A DNA stretch of 64,000 bases from Armigeres subalbatus (GCF_024139115.2 NC_085141.1:219765783-219829782); one strand, 5' to 3'; numbered from the stretch's first letter, positions 46,403-58,194 are shown. Made by a program: numbers and translations. Notes: generated by a model from the letters alone, not told the origin.

Positions 46403-46687
46403 ATCTTCTTCTTCTTTGTTGGCATTACATCCCTCACAGAGCCGCCTCGCAGCTTAGTGTTCATTAAGCACTTCCACAGTTATTAACTGCGATGTTTCTA
46501 AGCCAAGTTACCATTTCTGCATTCGTATATCGTGAGGCTAACACGATGATACTTTTATGCCCAGGGAAGTCGAGACAATTTCCAATCCGAAAATTGTCTA
46601 GACCGGCACCGGGAATCGAACCCAGCCACCCTCAGCATGGTCTTGCTTTGTAGCCGCGCGTCTTACCGCACGGGTAAGGAGGGCCCC
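46403..46687 (-). mobile_element. SINE-B copy 4
   Basis: Complete from GAA tail to tRNA-like head, with B-box GGGTTCGATTCCC on the minus strand. A clear target-site duplication was not found. Confidence 0.88.
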
Positions 46688-46842
46688 TAGGCCGTACACG
46701 TATTACGTGACAGCTTAAAGAGGGAGGAGGGGTACCAAATCCGCGAATGCAAATTTTAAACTATTGATGAATTTTGTAATTGCCTAAAATGACAAAACCT
46801 GTTCATAATATATTTTTTGGATATTTATACAACTGGATGATG

Positions 46843-46995
46843 GTTGGCTCTTGTTTCGGACGGTAGAACGATCGCGCGATTTGCCGAAATTTTGTGTTTC
46901 GCATTGCGCGGCCGGTAATAAAGTTAATTAGTTCAGTGCGTGTTGGCTCTTGCTTCGGACGGCAGAACTATCGCGCAATATGCCGACATTTTGTA
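46843..46995. repeat. ~99-bp direct repeat with GTTGGCTCTTGNTTCGGACG
   Basis: The 50-base block starting at 46843 recurs at 46942 with a few changes, including GCAGAACTATCGCGCAATAT. Confidence 0.8.
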
Positions 46996-47046
46996 AAATC
47001 CAGCGAAACATTTGTAAAATCCAGGTTACTTTGTCCTCCTTTGGAC

Positions 47047-47331
47047 TTCTTCTTCTTATTGGCATTACATCCCCCACTGGGACATTGCCGCCTCGCAGCT
47101 TAGTGTTTATTCAGCACTTCCACAGTTATTAACTGCGAGGTTTCTAAGCCAAGTTACCATTTTTGCATTCGTATATCATGAGGCTAACACGATGATACTT
47201 TTATGCTCAGGGAAGTCGAGATAATTTCCAATCCGAAAATTGCCTAGACCGGCACCGGGAATCGAACCCAGCCACCCTCAGCATGGTCTTGCTTTGTAGC
47301 CGCGCATCTTACCGCACGGCTAAGGAGGGCC
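47047..47331 (-). mobile_element. SINE-B copy 5
   Basis: Complete copy, minus strand, head GGCCCTCCTTAGCCGTGC and B-box GGGTTCGATTCCC, GAA tail at 47047. Only about 360 bases from copy 4 and same orientation. Confidence 0.88.
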
Positions 47332-48189
47332 TGCACATAGATCATTTTTATTCAAGATCCAAAAGATTAACTAGTAACATTGAAATTGCTCTATCAAATG
47401 CAATTCAGAACCCTCTCCCCTCCGTTCACCAATTTTCTGGCTACGCCACTGATCTGTGAAGAATATAAACGATGAATATATTTTGAAATGTTTTGAATGA
47501 ATGAAATGAATGAAATTACAACATTTCTTTTTTGTGAAAATATATAATGATATGTTTATGATATATTCTCCAAGTTCACAAGTGATGGATATAATATGGC
47601 CAAAGACCCTATAATTTGAAAACACGTTGAATAAATATCACAAGCGAAACGATGCGACATCGTCAACAAAGCAACGTCTTCCCCTTATTCATAGCAAGAA
47701 TTAGATGAAAGAAAAATGCGTGCACCCGAGAAGAAGGAAATCCATTCAAGAACGGATGGAATGCAATCACTGTCGCTACTGTGCGACCTGCGTTGAAAAT
47801 AATAAACTCGAACAAACGGAAGCCGCGTCTCCTTGTAAAGATGGATGTGGAGGTCGCCGTAGGTAGCGATGCGCATAAGTACGTTTTATCTTTCTTATAC
47901 AAAAATATGTGCAATATCTAATCTCTTCATCCACAGTAAGTAAATGTAAATCTGTGTGTGACATTGAAGTGAGAGAAAATCAAATCGTATTTTATTTGAA
48001 ACTTGCGAACAAGCGATTCAAGGGATATTTTGGCTGGCTCAAATTAGTAGATTTGAACGTAAGCAGGAATACGATTGAAGTGATTTTGGCCTCAAGCTCC
48101 TGTAACTTAATCTGGTTTTCCATATGAAAAAACTGTGCTTAATTGACGTGACACAATTAAAAAATGTATTGGAGATAACTACTTACCTT

Positions 48190-48290
48190 GGATGGGACAC
48201 GAACCCGTACCCATGTACTTCGGTACTGCTGAAGGTCGTGGGTTCGAATCCCATCGAAAGAAAGTGGCCAGATTCCAATCCTTCGTCAAT
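48190..48290 (+). repeat. tRNA-like fragment with B-box
   Basis: GGTCGTGGGTTCGAATCCCA at about 48234 contains a consensus pol III B-box. No clear A-box or fold, so it is probably a SINE head remnant. Confidence 0.4.
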
Positions 48291-48391
48291 TATAGAACAA
48301 AAACGTAATTTGCCTTACATGATTTTTCTAAATTTACTGCCTGTTGCTCTTTAGGTGAATTAATTAAAAGTATCCTTCCCTTCTGGCTTAC

Positions 48392-48580
48392 ATAATAGTG
48401 CTGTGACCTTCCCCTATGCACGTTGGGACACCTGTCGGCAATTATCCCGTTCTTGAATATTTCGTTCATTTGGCACACTTTGGCATCCGCTCCTGCCAGC
48501 AGCACGGCGCAAAATAAGCCAACCAGAACAAACGTGATGGAACTACTAACCAAAGCGTAACAGGAAGAAAGACCCAGCAT
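48392..48580 (-). CDS. Candidate exon of a small secreted protein, antisense in intron 1
   Basis: Minus-strand ATG at 48580. The first 33 residues form a convincing signal peptide (hydrophobic TFVLVGLFCAVLLAG, then ADA as a cleavage motif), followed by KVCQMNEIFKNGIIADRCPN and HRGRSQHYY. Directly after the Tyr-Tyr codons is TAT|GTAAGC, a strong splice donor, phase 0, at 48391-48386. The unspliced frame would run to 48290. The exon is clearly richer in GC than its surroundings, as mosquito coding exons are. A weak TATA-like ATAAATAAAC lies about 35-45 bases upstream of the ATG. The start context is poor. Two cysteines, 14 residues apart, do not fit insulin-type spacing; I do not recognise the family. 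Downstream exons were not identified. Confidence 0.5.
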
Positions 48581-49523
48581 TAAGTTGATCTTCCTCTTGG
48601 TACGAGTATGTTTATTTATGCATTAGCCCCTTTCTACACGAGGAACGTGTTATTTTTCAATTTGAATGAATCTTTTCCGTTGTTTTATTTGTTAGAACAA
48701 TGACAATGACCACTGCAACCAGTGCAAACGAAATCACCAATCGGTGACTGAGAACAACAAACTGATTACAAAATCAGATGTGGGCAATGGGATTCTTAGC
48801 TATATTACCATTCAATCATATTGCAATTCTTTCGGTCGAGCAATGAAATCATCTGAATGTTCTAAATTCCAAATTCCAAATGCAACTCATATATGTTACG
48901 CGGTAATTCCCACAAACCTCGAAATACCCTCATCTAGACATTGAATTCGTGGAATAAAGATACCGCACATTCATGCAGTTGCACTGTGTTGTGTGGTGCC
49001 GATGAGAGTAATTTTAAGATAATCGTCCGTGGACAGGAAAAGTGGAATCATTCGATTGAATTATCTGAGCAAAGCTATTGTTACTGTTGCGTATAAAACT
49101 TACAGTGACTCAACGGAAATGGGCGGTTGGTAGAATTGAATGGTTGAAACAAAAAAATCTGTATTGGAATTTGTTAAATTGGCATTGTTACAAGATTGCT
49201 TATAGAACGTTTGCAATCATACGGGATACATTTCCGACATGGTACTCGGGGAATCCCCAAATACTGGATACTAGGAGTTGTTTGAGCAGAATTTGTGCAA
49301 TTTGGTATGGCGTAACAATAAAATAAAACCTTATTATCAGTATACCATCAGATGTGCTCCGTAATATGTACTCGTGTAGTATATTGAGTTTGAACCTCCA
49401 CCAACAAGTATATAACGTGTAATAATGTTTTGCAAGACATTTTTATATTTTTTATATTCGCTATGCTCTGAAAATACGACAATCATCGTCGTCGTTGAAT
49501 GTGCAAAGTAACTACGGTACATT

Positions 49524-49700
49524 TTGACGTAGGACTACGTCTGTCTTTTCTATATTGGGGTACACTTTACGATTGCGAAAATCCGGGACCGTCACGAAAA
49601 TATGATAGACTTTTAAACTTCAATATCTCAGCCGTTTCTCGATGGATTTTCAATTTTTTTTGACCATTCGATCAAGGATGAGTCAACGCTTCTTTGTATT
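49524..49700 (+). repeat. Terminal repeat starting TTGACGTAGGACTACGTC
   Basis: This segment (GGGACCGTCACGAAAATA; CAATATCTCAGCCGTTTCTC) is an inverted relative of 54190-54362. Together they could be the ends of a 4.8-kb DNA element, or two independent MITE halves. Confidence 0.45.
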
Positions 49701-49894
49701 TATATGAAAATACTAATTTTTAACTATTTATTATCGATAATTGATAAAAAGTTTAGAAATAGGTAAACTAACCAATCACGTAGTTCGGTGTTGAACTTAA
49801 TCTAGAATTAAAAAAAACACCTAAATAAAGAATAAAAAAACAATCACGTACATGCATCACTAGCACAGACATCAAAAATCAATCACTGGCGGGT

Positions 49895-50299
49895 TTGAAT
49901 CTAATCCTCAGTTTGAACAAGATTTCACGCAGAACAGGCGCATCAAAGCGATCGCAGCGGAGTGGACACAGCATCACGGAGGCGCTGGTAACATTTTCAA
50001 CGGAAATCCATCACATTGGTGGTGATGCTCGGTGTGTTGTTGCAGATCTTTCAACCTCAACGAACCTGCTTTTTATGAAGAAAGGGTTGACTATAAAAAT
50101 AGCACTGTTGCAATCCCGCACCGCCAGTGCCGATGCTGAAAATTTATCACAAATTGTGGTGTCAGTTAGTTGGAAAGGCGCATTGGGAAAAGAAAATTGG
50201 TTCTTCTCAGGACCAGCATTTTATGGAAAGAAAGAGTTAATTGTGAAAATGGACTGTTTCGGTGGCATCGGGTTTGGCGTGGTAGCTTGGTTGCTGTAA
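49895..50299 (+). other. Open frame of 134 codons, repeat-derived or unknown
   Basis: The frame is open and less AT-rich than its neighbours but matches no family I recognise. It contains an internal near-duplication at DNA level (TTTTTATGAAGAAAGGGTTG and, about 140 bases on, TTTTATGGAAAGAAAGAGTT). It ends at GCTGTAAGTG, which could be a donor. It may be part of a retrotransposon leader. Confidence 0.25.
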
Positions 50300-50399
50300 G
50301 TGATTCCATCCATTCAAATTTACTGCATCATCTCCCTCCGACGCGCCATCAAATTCGCTATTTACGATTGAGTTTTGCACTTTGAGAAAGTTTATTTCG

Positions 50400-51800
50400 G
50401 ATAGTCGGATTAGCCTTCTTTTCTTCTCTCTTCTTCTTCTTCATGTTTTTATAGAGGTATTAACTACTATGGTTGCAGTCATTCACCTCTTGAATTTAAT
50501 TGATAAAATTCTTTCCTTCAATGATTTCTTATAGGCGTCTCACTGTTTCTCTTCTTCAATCACTGTTTCCATTTGTATATTTTTAGCACTGTTCCCATCC
50601 CATCATTTATTATCACTTCCCCTTTTTCTTAACACTGTTCCCATCCCAACTTTTTTTTCTCACTTTTCCCATCCCTTTTTGTAGCACACAACTTGGCAGG
50701 TGTTACTCCATCTGTAACTGTCTCCTGATGTTCTCGTATTCCTGGCACTGTGTTCATCCCTTTTATTTTCTGTTCCCCTCCCTTCATATTATTTTACTCA
50801 GATTCGGTTCCATAGGTTTGTCAATTTAAAAAAAAATATCACTTTTTCTTCTCTTTCCTTCTCGTAGCACAGAACTTGGCAGGTGTTACCCTCCATCTGT
50901 AACTGTCTCCTGATGTTCTCGTATTCCTGACATTCAATGAGCATATGCTGGTCAGATAGTGCTGTTCCACAATTTACATTTGGGACTCTCTCCTTTCTCT
51001 AGCATCCACTCGTGGGTGGCCTTAGTATGGCCTATTCGCAAACGTGGTAACAGCACTTGCTCTAGTCTGGATTTACGGTCTGGCCATGCAGCTGTCGAGG
51101 GTTTAACCCTCCTCAGACGTACATCACGCTCCTTGTACCAGATATTCTCCCAAATGTCCTCCAAAACTTTCCTGCTCCATGAGATGCGATCTACTGCAGG
51201 AAGCTCAATTTCCGTCGTTTTAACCATTCTTCCCATATTAGCCAATGTGTCCGCCTTTTCATTGCCAGGTATACCCGAGTGTCCCGGAATTCAACAGATC
51301 CCGACTTGCTTTTTCTCAATTTCCATTTGTGTTGCTCTAATTGCTTTTTCTCCAGTGTTGATGGCTTGAAGTGCGATATACAATGCTTTCGCTTCGGCAG
51401 AAAAGGTGGTGCAACCCTTTGGCAAATTATAGCTTTTTCCCGCAATTTCCGTCCCAGATACCATATCCGACTTGCTCCTTTACATTACAAAATATTTTAA
51501 ACCCGCATATTTCCATTATTCCAGTTCTCTGTACAGCGCTTTGGGTTTGCTGCTTTCTTCTACAGCTTTGAAGTTATTTTTAACCGTTTAGTCAATTGGT
51601 AACTCTTTTGATGTCCAACCGCTCCTCAGCGGAAGGGGGAATTCAGCTACGGGTGGAAGTTTCTCCCCGGTATTCTCCTCGAACCTTCTCTTCGATCGTT
51701 CGGTAATCGGCCATTCACCTTCATAATTTGACAATACTTTCTTCTCCTCTAGTTTGGAAGCCTTTGCCATCAGTTTCTGGCATGCCAAATGTCCGAATGG
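50400..51800 (-). pseudogene. LINE ORF2 C-terminal region: RNase H and zinc finger (Jockey/R1/I type)
   Basis: Reading minus, FSAEAKALYIALQAINTGEK and IPGHSGIPGNEKADTLANMG mark RNase H, followed by LPRLRIGHTKATHEWMLEKG and a C-terminal C-C-H-C finger (PKC, then in a shifted frame SDQHMLIECQEY). Such ORF2 ends belong to LINEs that carry RNase H. At least two frameshifts are present. The 3' part (50400-50940) contains a 184-base-spaced direct repeat of ACTTGGCAGGTGTTA and several CACTGTTCCCATCCC words. Confidence 0.8.
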
Positions 51801-52731
51801 TAGCTATCCAGATTCAGCGTATAAAACCACTACGGGACTGGTTTTGAATGCTCCGGAACAAATACGGATCATGTCGTTATATATACGTAAAGAGTGATGC
51901 CAAATCTACCTATTTAACTGTCAAACCGTCTACTTATCGAGTAAACAAATGCTTGTCAGCCAGGCGGAAGTATTGTTATCGCCTAATGATTATTATGGCG
52001 AATTAAAAAGCAAGAATTGAAATGTATTAGATTTGTTCTAGAAACAGCTTCAAAACACTTTAATACACCCCTCAATAAAGTAGCACACAAGAAACTCACG
52101 TGTTTGCACTCTGTGGGTGACTTGGTATCGAATTAAAAAGCTTTAGAAGTGAACACTCCCGTGAAGTCATTTGTTGGGTTGAACAAAAATGAAATTTGCG
52201 AACATAATAACAAGAGCATCATTCAAAATAAGTGTAAGAAGATCCTCTTTGGGCAACTTTATAATCAGGAACTTTGATCGTAACAGCTAGATAATGATGA
52301 GTGAGAGATTTTCTCATTCTCCTTTGGATTCAAACCCTGGGTGCCCATTGCGAGATATGACGAGGTTTCCTTATAAGATTTTGGTCCGTCAGTCAAATCC
52401 CGCAAATGTGTTTTCATTGCTTTTTTAATTTTGTCTACAACAACCAAGCCGTTGTATACATAGCTCTATTTGGTGTAGAAATCAGATCCTATTTGGGCAC
52501 CTCGATAGAATTGATGCCATGAGGCATCAATAATTTGATGTATGTGCCTGAGACATTTAATTGCCTAGTTACAGGCTTTCGACTTCGATTGCAGACACAC
52601 AACATTCGTAATGTCACATATAATGGTACAGTCTCACTTTTAACGAACTGTACTGTTTCCATTAGAGTTTTCTAATTCATCATCAACTAATAATAAAACT
52701 GACTCTTGTGAATGATGATTAACTCAATACC

Positions 52732-52945
52732 AAATTTTCAAAGCGGCTCTGTTTTTGTGGACGGGGATGCGAACGTCGATTTGATGAGTCTGATAGCACT
52801 TTTACGCGGACCAGAGTCATTAATACGTAGTACAATGCTTCTGTTACCTGTTGATGGTGTTGATCTGCGTGGAACTGCTGTTGGATTCGCCCGATCGCCG
52901 TTTCTATTTTTGCCGGTAGAAGCGGATGGGTCGTTTTGAGGAATT
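52732..52945. mobile_element. Diverged relative of the palindromic MITE at 19268
   Basis: Collinear with 19283-19495: CAAATTTTCAAAGCGGCTCT, ATTTGATGAGTCTGATAGCAC, TGTTGATCTGCGTGG and AAGCGGATGGGTCGTTTTGA each match a corresponding block with changes. It no longer folds well. Confidence 0.65.
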
Positions 52946-53106
52946 GGTATTGACCTAATCAGATTTTAAAACTTTTGGATCTTTTGGAAATTCTTTAGAT
53001 TGTTGGGAATTGGGAATATGATTCAAACGCTACTAATGGGAAACAGAAAATTAAAAAAAAGTAGAGGGTTGTATCAAAGATACGATCGCAAATTGACGTA
53101 GAGGTA

Positions 53107-54019
53107 TAGGGGCAGATCCCCCAGTGGCGGACACATAAGCCATTTAACGAAAATCTCACTAACTATACGGATTATGTTAACTGGTATACCATATACACAA
53201 AATATGATCATTGATGAATCATACAAACTATACATGAGCATTTGAACACGTTTTGCGACAATGTATTTTAATGATGAATTTTGGTGGAAAATTTCACCTT
53301 TCAGAAAAGCGTACCCTAGTACCGGACACTTTTGCATCATGTTCAAATATAACAAGTTGCTATTATATAACTAGAGAAATCATTTAGAATAGCAATATTT
53401 TTCACTTGCTTTGAGTTGTGGATATTAAAATGTGTTAATAGAGCTTATTTGACTCTCCAGCTAAATTTCTTACATCCTTCTCCGAATTCTCACCTTTTTT
53501 TCAATGTCATCTTCAAATTTTCGTTCTACTTATTTCTATGGCTTCCTGATACTTTAGTAAGAAGAATCAATTAATTGAAGTAAGTTTAACAAAACAGATG
53601 TAAAAATGACTATTTGCTTACATAAGAATCTCACTGTCCGGACAGCTGGGGGAAAGCTGCCGGATAGACGAAATTGATCTTACACCACAATTATATAACA
53701 TATCTAACAAATCATGATCGTTATTCAAAATATGGCTGATATTAACCATCTCTACGTGATTAGAATGTTTCCGATCGAATTTGATCCTGTTGATTCAAAC
53801 CTTCTAAAATAAGGTAAAACAAGAAAATTTTGAACATTTTTTTTCAATCCTAAATTTTGAACAAAGCTTTCAACCTAAAGATCAATTTTTTCCTATAGGT
53901 AAAAGACTTTGAAATAGCTATCTTTTGTACTACATTAGATGGTGGAAGGACCTCTGCAAGTATCGTTTTGAGAAGTGTCCGGTGTTGGGAGGTGTCCGGC
54001 GCTGGGGGATCTCCCCCTA
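53107..54019. mobile_element. DNA element with 28-bp TIR containing GATCCCCCAG
   Basis: The left end TAGGGGCAGATCCCCCAGTG and the inverse of the right end TAGGGGGAGATCCCCCAGCG pair over about 28 bases with three mismatches, up to GCGGACAC/GCCGGACAC. TA lies at both edges, so Tc1/mariner-like insertion is possible. The repeated word CCGGACA occurs inside. No transposase. Confidence 0.7.
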
Positions 54020-55294
54020 CATAGTGTGATAGAGGATACGAAATTTGACCATCAAAAGTTTATGCATGTCCATGCCGCATGGCTTATAGCCGAAATGTAA
54101 GCAATTTACTGTTAAAGTGCAATTTGAACATGGCTGACGAAATTGATTTTTCAATAGTTAAATGCATTGAATCAATTGTTTACAATAGTTTTATAGAATC
54201 TTAGAGAGTTTACTGATCGATTCAGTCCAAAACCTTCGGAATTCGTTGAAAAACGGATGAGTTATTGACTCGTACTTCCTGACCTATTTTCGTGACGGTC
54301 CCAAATTTGAAACTTTGGAATGACCCCCTATCTTGCCGAAAGACGTAATTTTACGTCAAACAAAGCTAGTCCGGCTCAAGATCTAACTACTGCACACGAT
54401 GCTCAAGTGGACATCGTGGGCTAGCCCATTGTCGGTCTGTGTCCTAGTTGCGGGGACGTAGGGACCTTGTCAAACTAAACTACTTGGTAAATCCAACTGA
54501 ATCGAATACCAAAAAAATGCATTGTATTGACATAATAAAATCAGTTGATCATACAGTTAATGGATTGTTTACTAATGAGAATGATCTTCTTTATTGAAAA
54601 ACCTGTTCGAACCGGCTACCGCAAAACTTGTTTTAGTAACATTGTAGTATTATTGACTGGCAATAGTCAGGCGGATATAAAATCCATTGATGTTTACATG
54701 CTTGTTCCAAAGCGAACACTGCCATCATGGTAAAATTATATGAATCTGTAGTATATATTTTTCTACTTTATCATCACTGCGTTAAATGCAGTTTTAAAAA
54801 AATCAATCTTGCTCACATAAATATTTGCATGCATTTGCAAACATTTTATTTGTTCATGTATTTACTTCTTAATTTTATTCTAATGCTTTCCCAACTCTAC
54901 TATTATCGATCGCAAAAAGATGACCGTATTCTATCCGCCAGACTGTAGTAATGTGATTGTGCCGCTCAAGGGAGGTGTGTTTATTGATGCGACGAAACAG
55001 ACTTCTATTCAGTAGCTGAGTCTTGGCGCCGCATTTTTGCAATCAATAACTGGTTACCGGTTTTCCTCTTGGGTTATCTTTCGCCGTCGCCGGTTGACCG
55101 TGAAATCGGAACCAACGAGAAACGATCCGACTAGATTTATCAATCAACTGCTATTAAGATTCTCAGCCAACCGGCGGGGCCGTATAACGGTACCAGATTT
55201 GTTATGCCATCGTACTTTGCTCTGTTATCAACGGAAGCATGTTTATAAACATTGACCTAACAGATTTCTCTTTGTTTTCATTATTTATTTACAG

Positions 55295-55555
55295 GTGAAT
55301 CAATTAAACGACTCACATGCTCAACTGATTGTGCATTGGCTGGGCGAGGGCACCAGCGTAATGATATGCCTGGCTCGTGAACCTCCAGCTGATAACGATG
55401 CCAAAGCACCGCCTCCGCAGCCATCGAGGATATTTGTGTCCAAAGACTACGGAGATACCTTCGACGATCAAACCGCCATGTTTGAGCTCACTATCAATGG
55501 GACAACGGTAAACTCTACTGTGGAGCAGTTCTTCACGCATCCTAAATTTAATACG
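55295..55555 (+). CDS. SORL1: SORL1-like VPS10 receptor, exon 2
   Basis: Follows TTTACAG and ends at ACG|GTAAGG; 87 codons, phase 0 at both ends. It encodes the start of the VPS10 beta-propeller: VNQLNDSHAQLIVHWLGEG matches the family pattern LNDSHNQxxVHWAGE of SORLA, SRIFVSKDYGDTF matches the first blade (VYVSYDYGKSF), and EQFFTHPKF matches the next segment. NDS, NGT and NST are N-glycosylation sites. In the family this propeller binds cargo in the secretory and endosomal lumen. The 39.5-kb intron before it and the 72-bp intron after it contrast strongly. Confidence 0.92.
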
Positions 55556-55627
55556 GTAAGGCTTCATCTGTGTTACACAACAAAGACATACACATTCTTG
55601 TCATTATGGTATATTTTTTTTCACTAG
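55556..55627 (+). other. Intron 2 of the SORL1-like gene, 72 bp
   Basis: Starts GTAAGG and ends in a T-rich tract with CACTAG before ATTGTCTTC. Typical minimal insect intron, phase 0. Confidence 0.9.
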
Positions 55628-55789
55628 ATTGTCTTCAGTGATCCAAGAAATAAAGCGATTTTCACATCAGAAGATTACGGAAAATCGGTAACGGTTCGGA
55701 TGCTGAACTTCACACCGTCTGATGTGACTTTCTACGAGGCCGATACTAAAATGATGCTTATTCTCGATAAGAAAGATCCCGAACGTAAG
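55628..55789 (+). CDS. SORL1: SORL1-like VPS10 receptor, exon 3
   Basis: 54 codons ending AAG|GTAGGT, phase 0. IVFSDPRNKAIFTSEDYGKS is a VPS10 blade repeat (ASP-box-like S-E-D-Y-G-K-S), and MLNFTPSDVTFYEADTKMML plus DKKDPERK match the SORLA segment that ends in a D-x-x-x-P-x-K turn. One more NFT glycosylation site. No exon 4 (expected to resume with the next blade, K-S-D-D-F-G type) was found up to 64000, so intron 3 exceeds 8.2 kb. Confidence 0.92.
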
Positions 55790-56629
55790 GTAGGTGAATG
55801 ACATATGCAAATGCACTGTGCTGTGTTTGTTTGTACGTTATGAGTCGTTTTATTTTCCAAGAATAATTTATAGAGCTTATCGAATTCTTTGTAACTAATT
55901 ATCTGGTGCAGTCGCATCATATAATTATAGAATATGCTTTTACGGAGCACTCAGACCAATAACTCAAAACGAATCAATTGAATCAACTTTGTTTTGCATG
56001 TGCAAAATATTTTACCATTGATTCATATTGAATCATATGTTGCAAGAAACGATGATTAAAACACAGTTAACACGTTAACACAGTTGGCTGTAGATAGTTC
56101 TCGTGCAGTCATATTATTTTGTTTATTAAGCATTATCAGCAAACTGTGCTGTGACTCATAATTATTTAACGGCTGTGGTATAAATCAAACAGTGGTTGTC
56201 GACATATAAATTTGTTTATTTTAAATCGATTTGAACCCAACCATAAGTTGGTTCACTTCCCGGAAATATGTATTCCCTTAAAAAAATCCGGTGGTAGCAT
56301 GCGATACAACTTTGTATAACGAAAACAATCATCTTGGGGGTCCAACTGTATTGTTGTATAGCTTGGGTTTATTTATGTTTGCAATATGATAAGTGCTGAA
56401 AGGAAATTTTAACCAGCGTTCCTCTGTGTGGTCTGTTATGGCTTCGGTGAAATTCACAATCGATGCCACATTGTAGCAAGTTTAGTAATGTGAATGCAAA
56501 CTGCGCTGGTGTTCCGATCTAGTTAAAAGAAAACAACTTCAGGTTCAGTCGTGTGCACAGTTATGCTGAATCATTCTTTGGTAATGCCAATTTTCATTTG
56601 AGAGCTTTGCAAATGAGAACAGTAGGCGA
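55790..56629 (+). other. Start of intron 3, no recognised element
   Basis: AT-rich; GTTAACAC occurs twice near 56070. Nothing else to support. Confidence 0.6.
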
Positions 56630-56699
56630 GTTGTCGCGGCGATCATTTCTCAAATTTTGGGATGGTATGATAATAAAGTTATCATTCAAATAATACTAA

Positions 56700-56961
56700 T
56701 CTTATATATAAAAATGAAATGGTCTGTGTTCGTATCCGCATAACTCGAAAACGGCTGGATGGATTTTTTTCATTTCTTCAGCAGAAACATTCGTTATAGT
56801 TTCCGACGGGTTTATATGATATTTCCTCATGAGAAAAGCACGGGTTAAGTTGACTAAATCTTGGAAAATTAAAATTAAGATTCGTATGGGCATTTTGCTT
56901 GGGTAGTTCAGATCGCGCATTTTCGCCTACTATGCAGGACAACGTCTGCCGGGTCGACTAG
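56700..56961 (+). mobile_element. Non-autonomous Helitron, 262 bp
   Basis: Starts TCTTATATATAAAAATG, ends CTAG, and lies between A (56699) and T (56962), as Helitrons do, with no target-site duplication. The second copy of the host segment reads CTAA|TACCAGCTAA at 57641/57642, an exact empty site. A diverged minus-strand copy is at 27722-27945. Confidence 0.85.
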
Positions 56962-57198
56962 TACCAGCTAAATTTCAACAGTCACACTCTATATTATTTT
57001 TGGCATTATGGTTTCGTTATAGGAAAGAAAAAGACTTCAAAAAGTAACGGTTAATGGTTTAAATGAAGCTACGGCTTTCAAACGAATCTAATTCGCTGGC
57101 GATTTTTTATCAATTGATTATTGAAAAGATCGCGTGCGAGTGTTGGAAAATCTTTTTTTTCAAACTTTGCACTTCTCAAGTATGATATTTTATTTATA

Positions 57199-57417
57199 TC
57201 TCGCGCTTAGGGTCATAGGGGCGTAACTGTATTGATCAATTTCTCTTAATCGATTTTATATTTCGCGCAAAACTGGTGCAAGATGCAACCACCCTTCATC
57301 ATCCCAAATCATTAAATCTTCTTAAAACTATAGAAATTCGCTACTTTAGTAAGAAGAAAACATCGACGAAAAGAAATCGATGAATGCAGTTACGCCCATA
57401 TGATTCTAAGCGTGAGA
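57199..57417. mobile_element. TA-flanked MITE with TCTCGCGCTTAG ends, 219 bp
   Basis: TA at 57197-57198 and 57418-57419. Inverted ends TCTCGCGCTTAGGGTCATAG and TCTCACGCTTAGAATCATAT, continuing through GGGCGTAACTG. The duplicated host segment lacks it and reads TTTATTTATATCAAATTATT near 57750, fixing the insertion point. Confidence 0.88.
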
Positions 57418-58194
57418 TATCATATTATTATTATTAACAGTTTAGCCGGAACAAATATGAATTTCTTTCATGTCCTGTTGGCTATGGATAACGTCTTGTT
57501 GGCCTTTGAGAAATAGAAAATAAATTTATAAATTGAAAAAATCGCAGCACTCATTAGTTTTCTTAAAGGCGGCGGCAATCACTTTTCAAATTTTGGGATG
57601 GTATGATAATAGAGTTATCATCATTCAAATATAAATACTAATACCAGCTAATACTGGTACCAATTCTCAATCTTCTTATTGGCGTTATGGTTGGCTGCAA
57701 CAAGGAAGGAAAAAGAGTTCAAAAAGTAACGGTAATTCTAAAGTATGATATTTTATTTATATCAAATTATTATTAACAATTAGTTGAGACATTTGTAGAC
57801 AACAAAACTTGTGGCGACCCGAAAATTCACCTAATCCGGTAGGACTGCTCATCCGGACCTTTGACGTTGAAAACGGGTTTAGCTTTCGGATGACCAGAGC
57901 TTCAAGGAAACAGACACTAACAAGAATAAAAACAAATTTACAAAGATAAAAATGCAGGTATTAGACTTTGATATCAGCCAAGCAAAGAAAGACATAGTTG
58001 TGCTGCATATAAACTACATCTCGATTAGTTGTATATTAAAATCTTTATTTTGTTAAATATCTTGGCTGCGCATAGGCACAGCACAAGTTTCCGAAATTGA
58101 CAAATTGATATTATTTTTGCGTAAAAGATTCCTCGTGTTTTAGAGAGACTTGAATTCACAACCTCTTACTCTTTAAATCATTATCTATCCCTGG

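Larger units (their letters stand above)
56630..57800. repeat. Local duplication preserving empty insertion sites
   Basis: A segment (CAAATTTTGGGATGGTATGA, AATACTAATACCAGCTAA, TCAAAAAGTAACGG, AGTATGATATTTTATTTATA, TTATTATTAACA) occurs at about 56630-57450 and again at about 57575-57790. The first copy contains a Helitron, a TA-MITE and about 130 extra bases before the MITE; the second lacks all three. Confidence 0.88.

Noticed and set aside
47690..47880. GC-rich stretch with C-x-x-C-like spacing on + and open frames on minus
   Set aside because: Several frames are open on each strand, none has a convincing pair of splice sites or a family motif; kept only as a possible neighbour exon for the 48392-48580 candidate.
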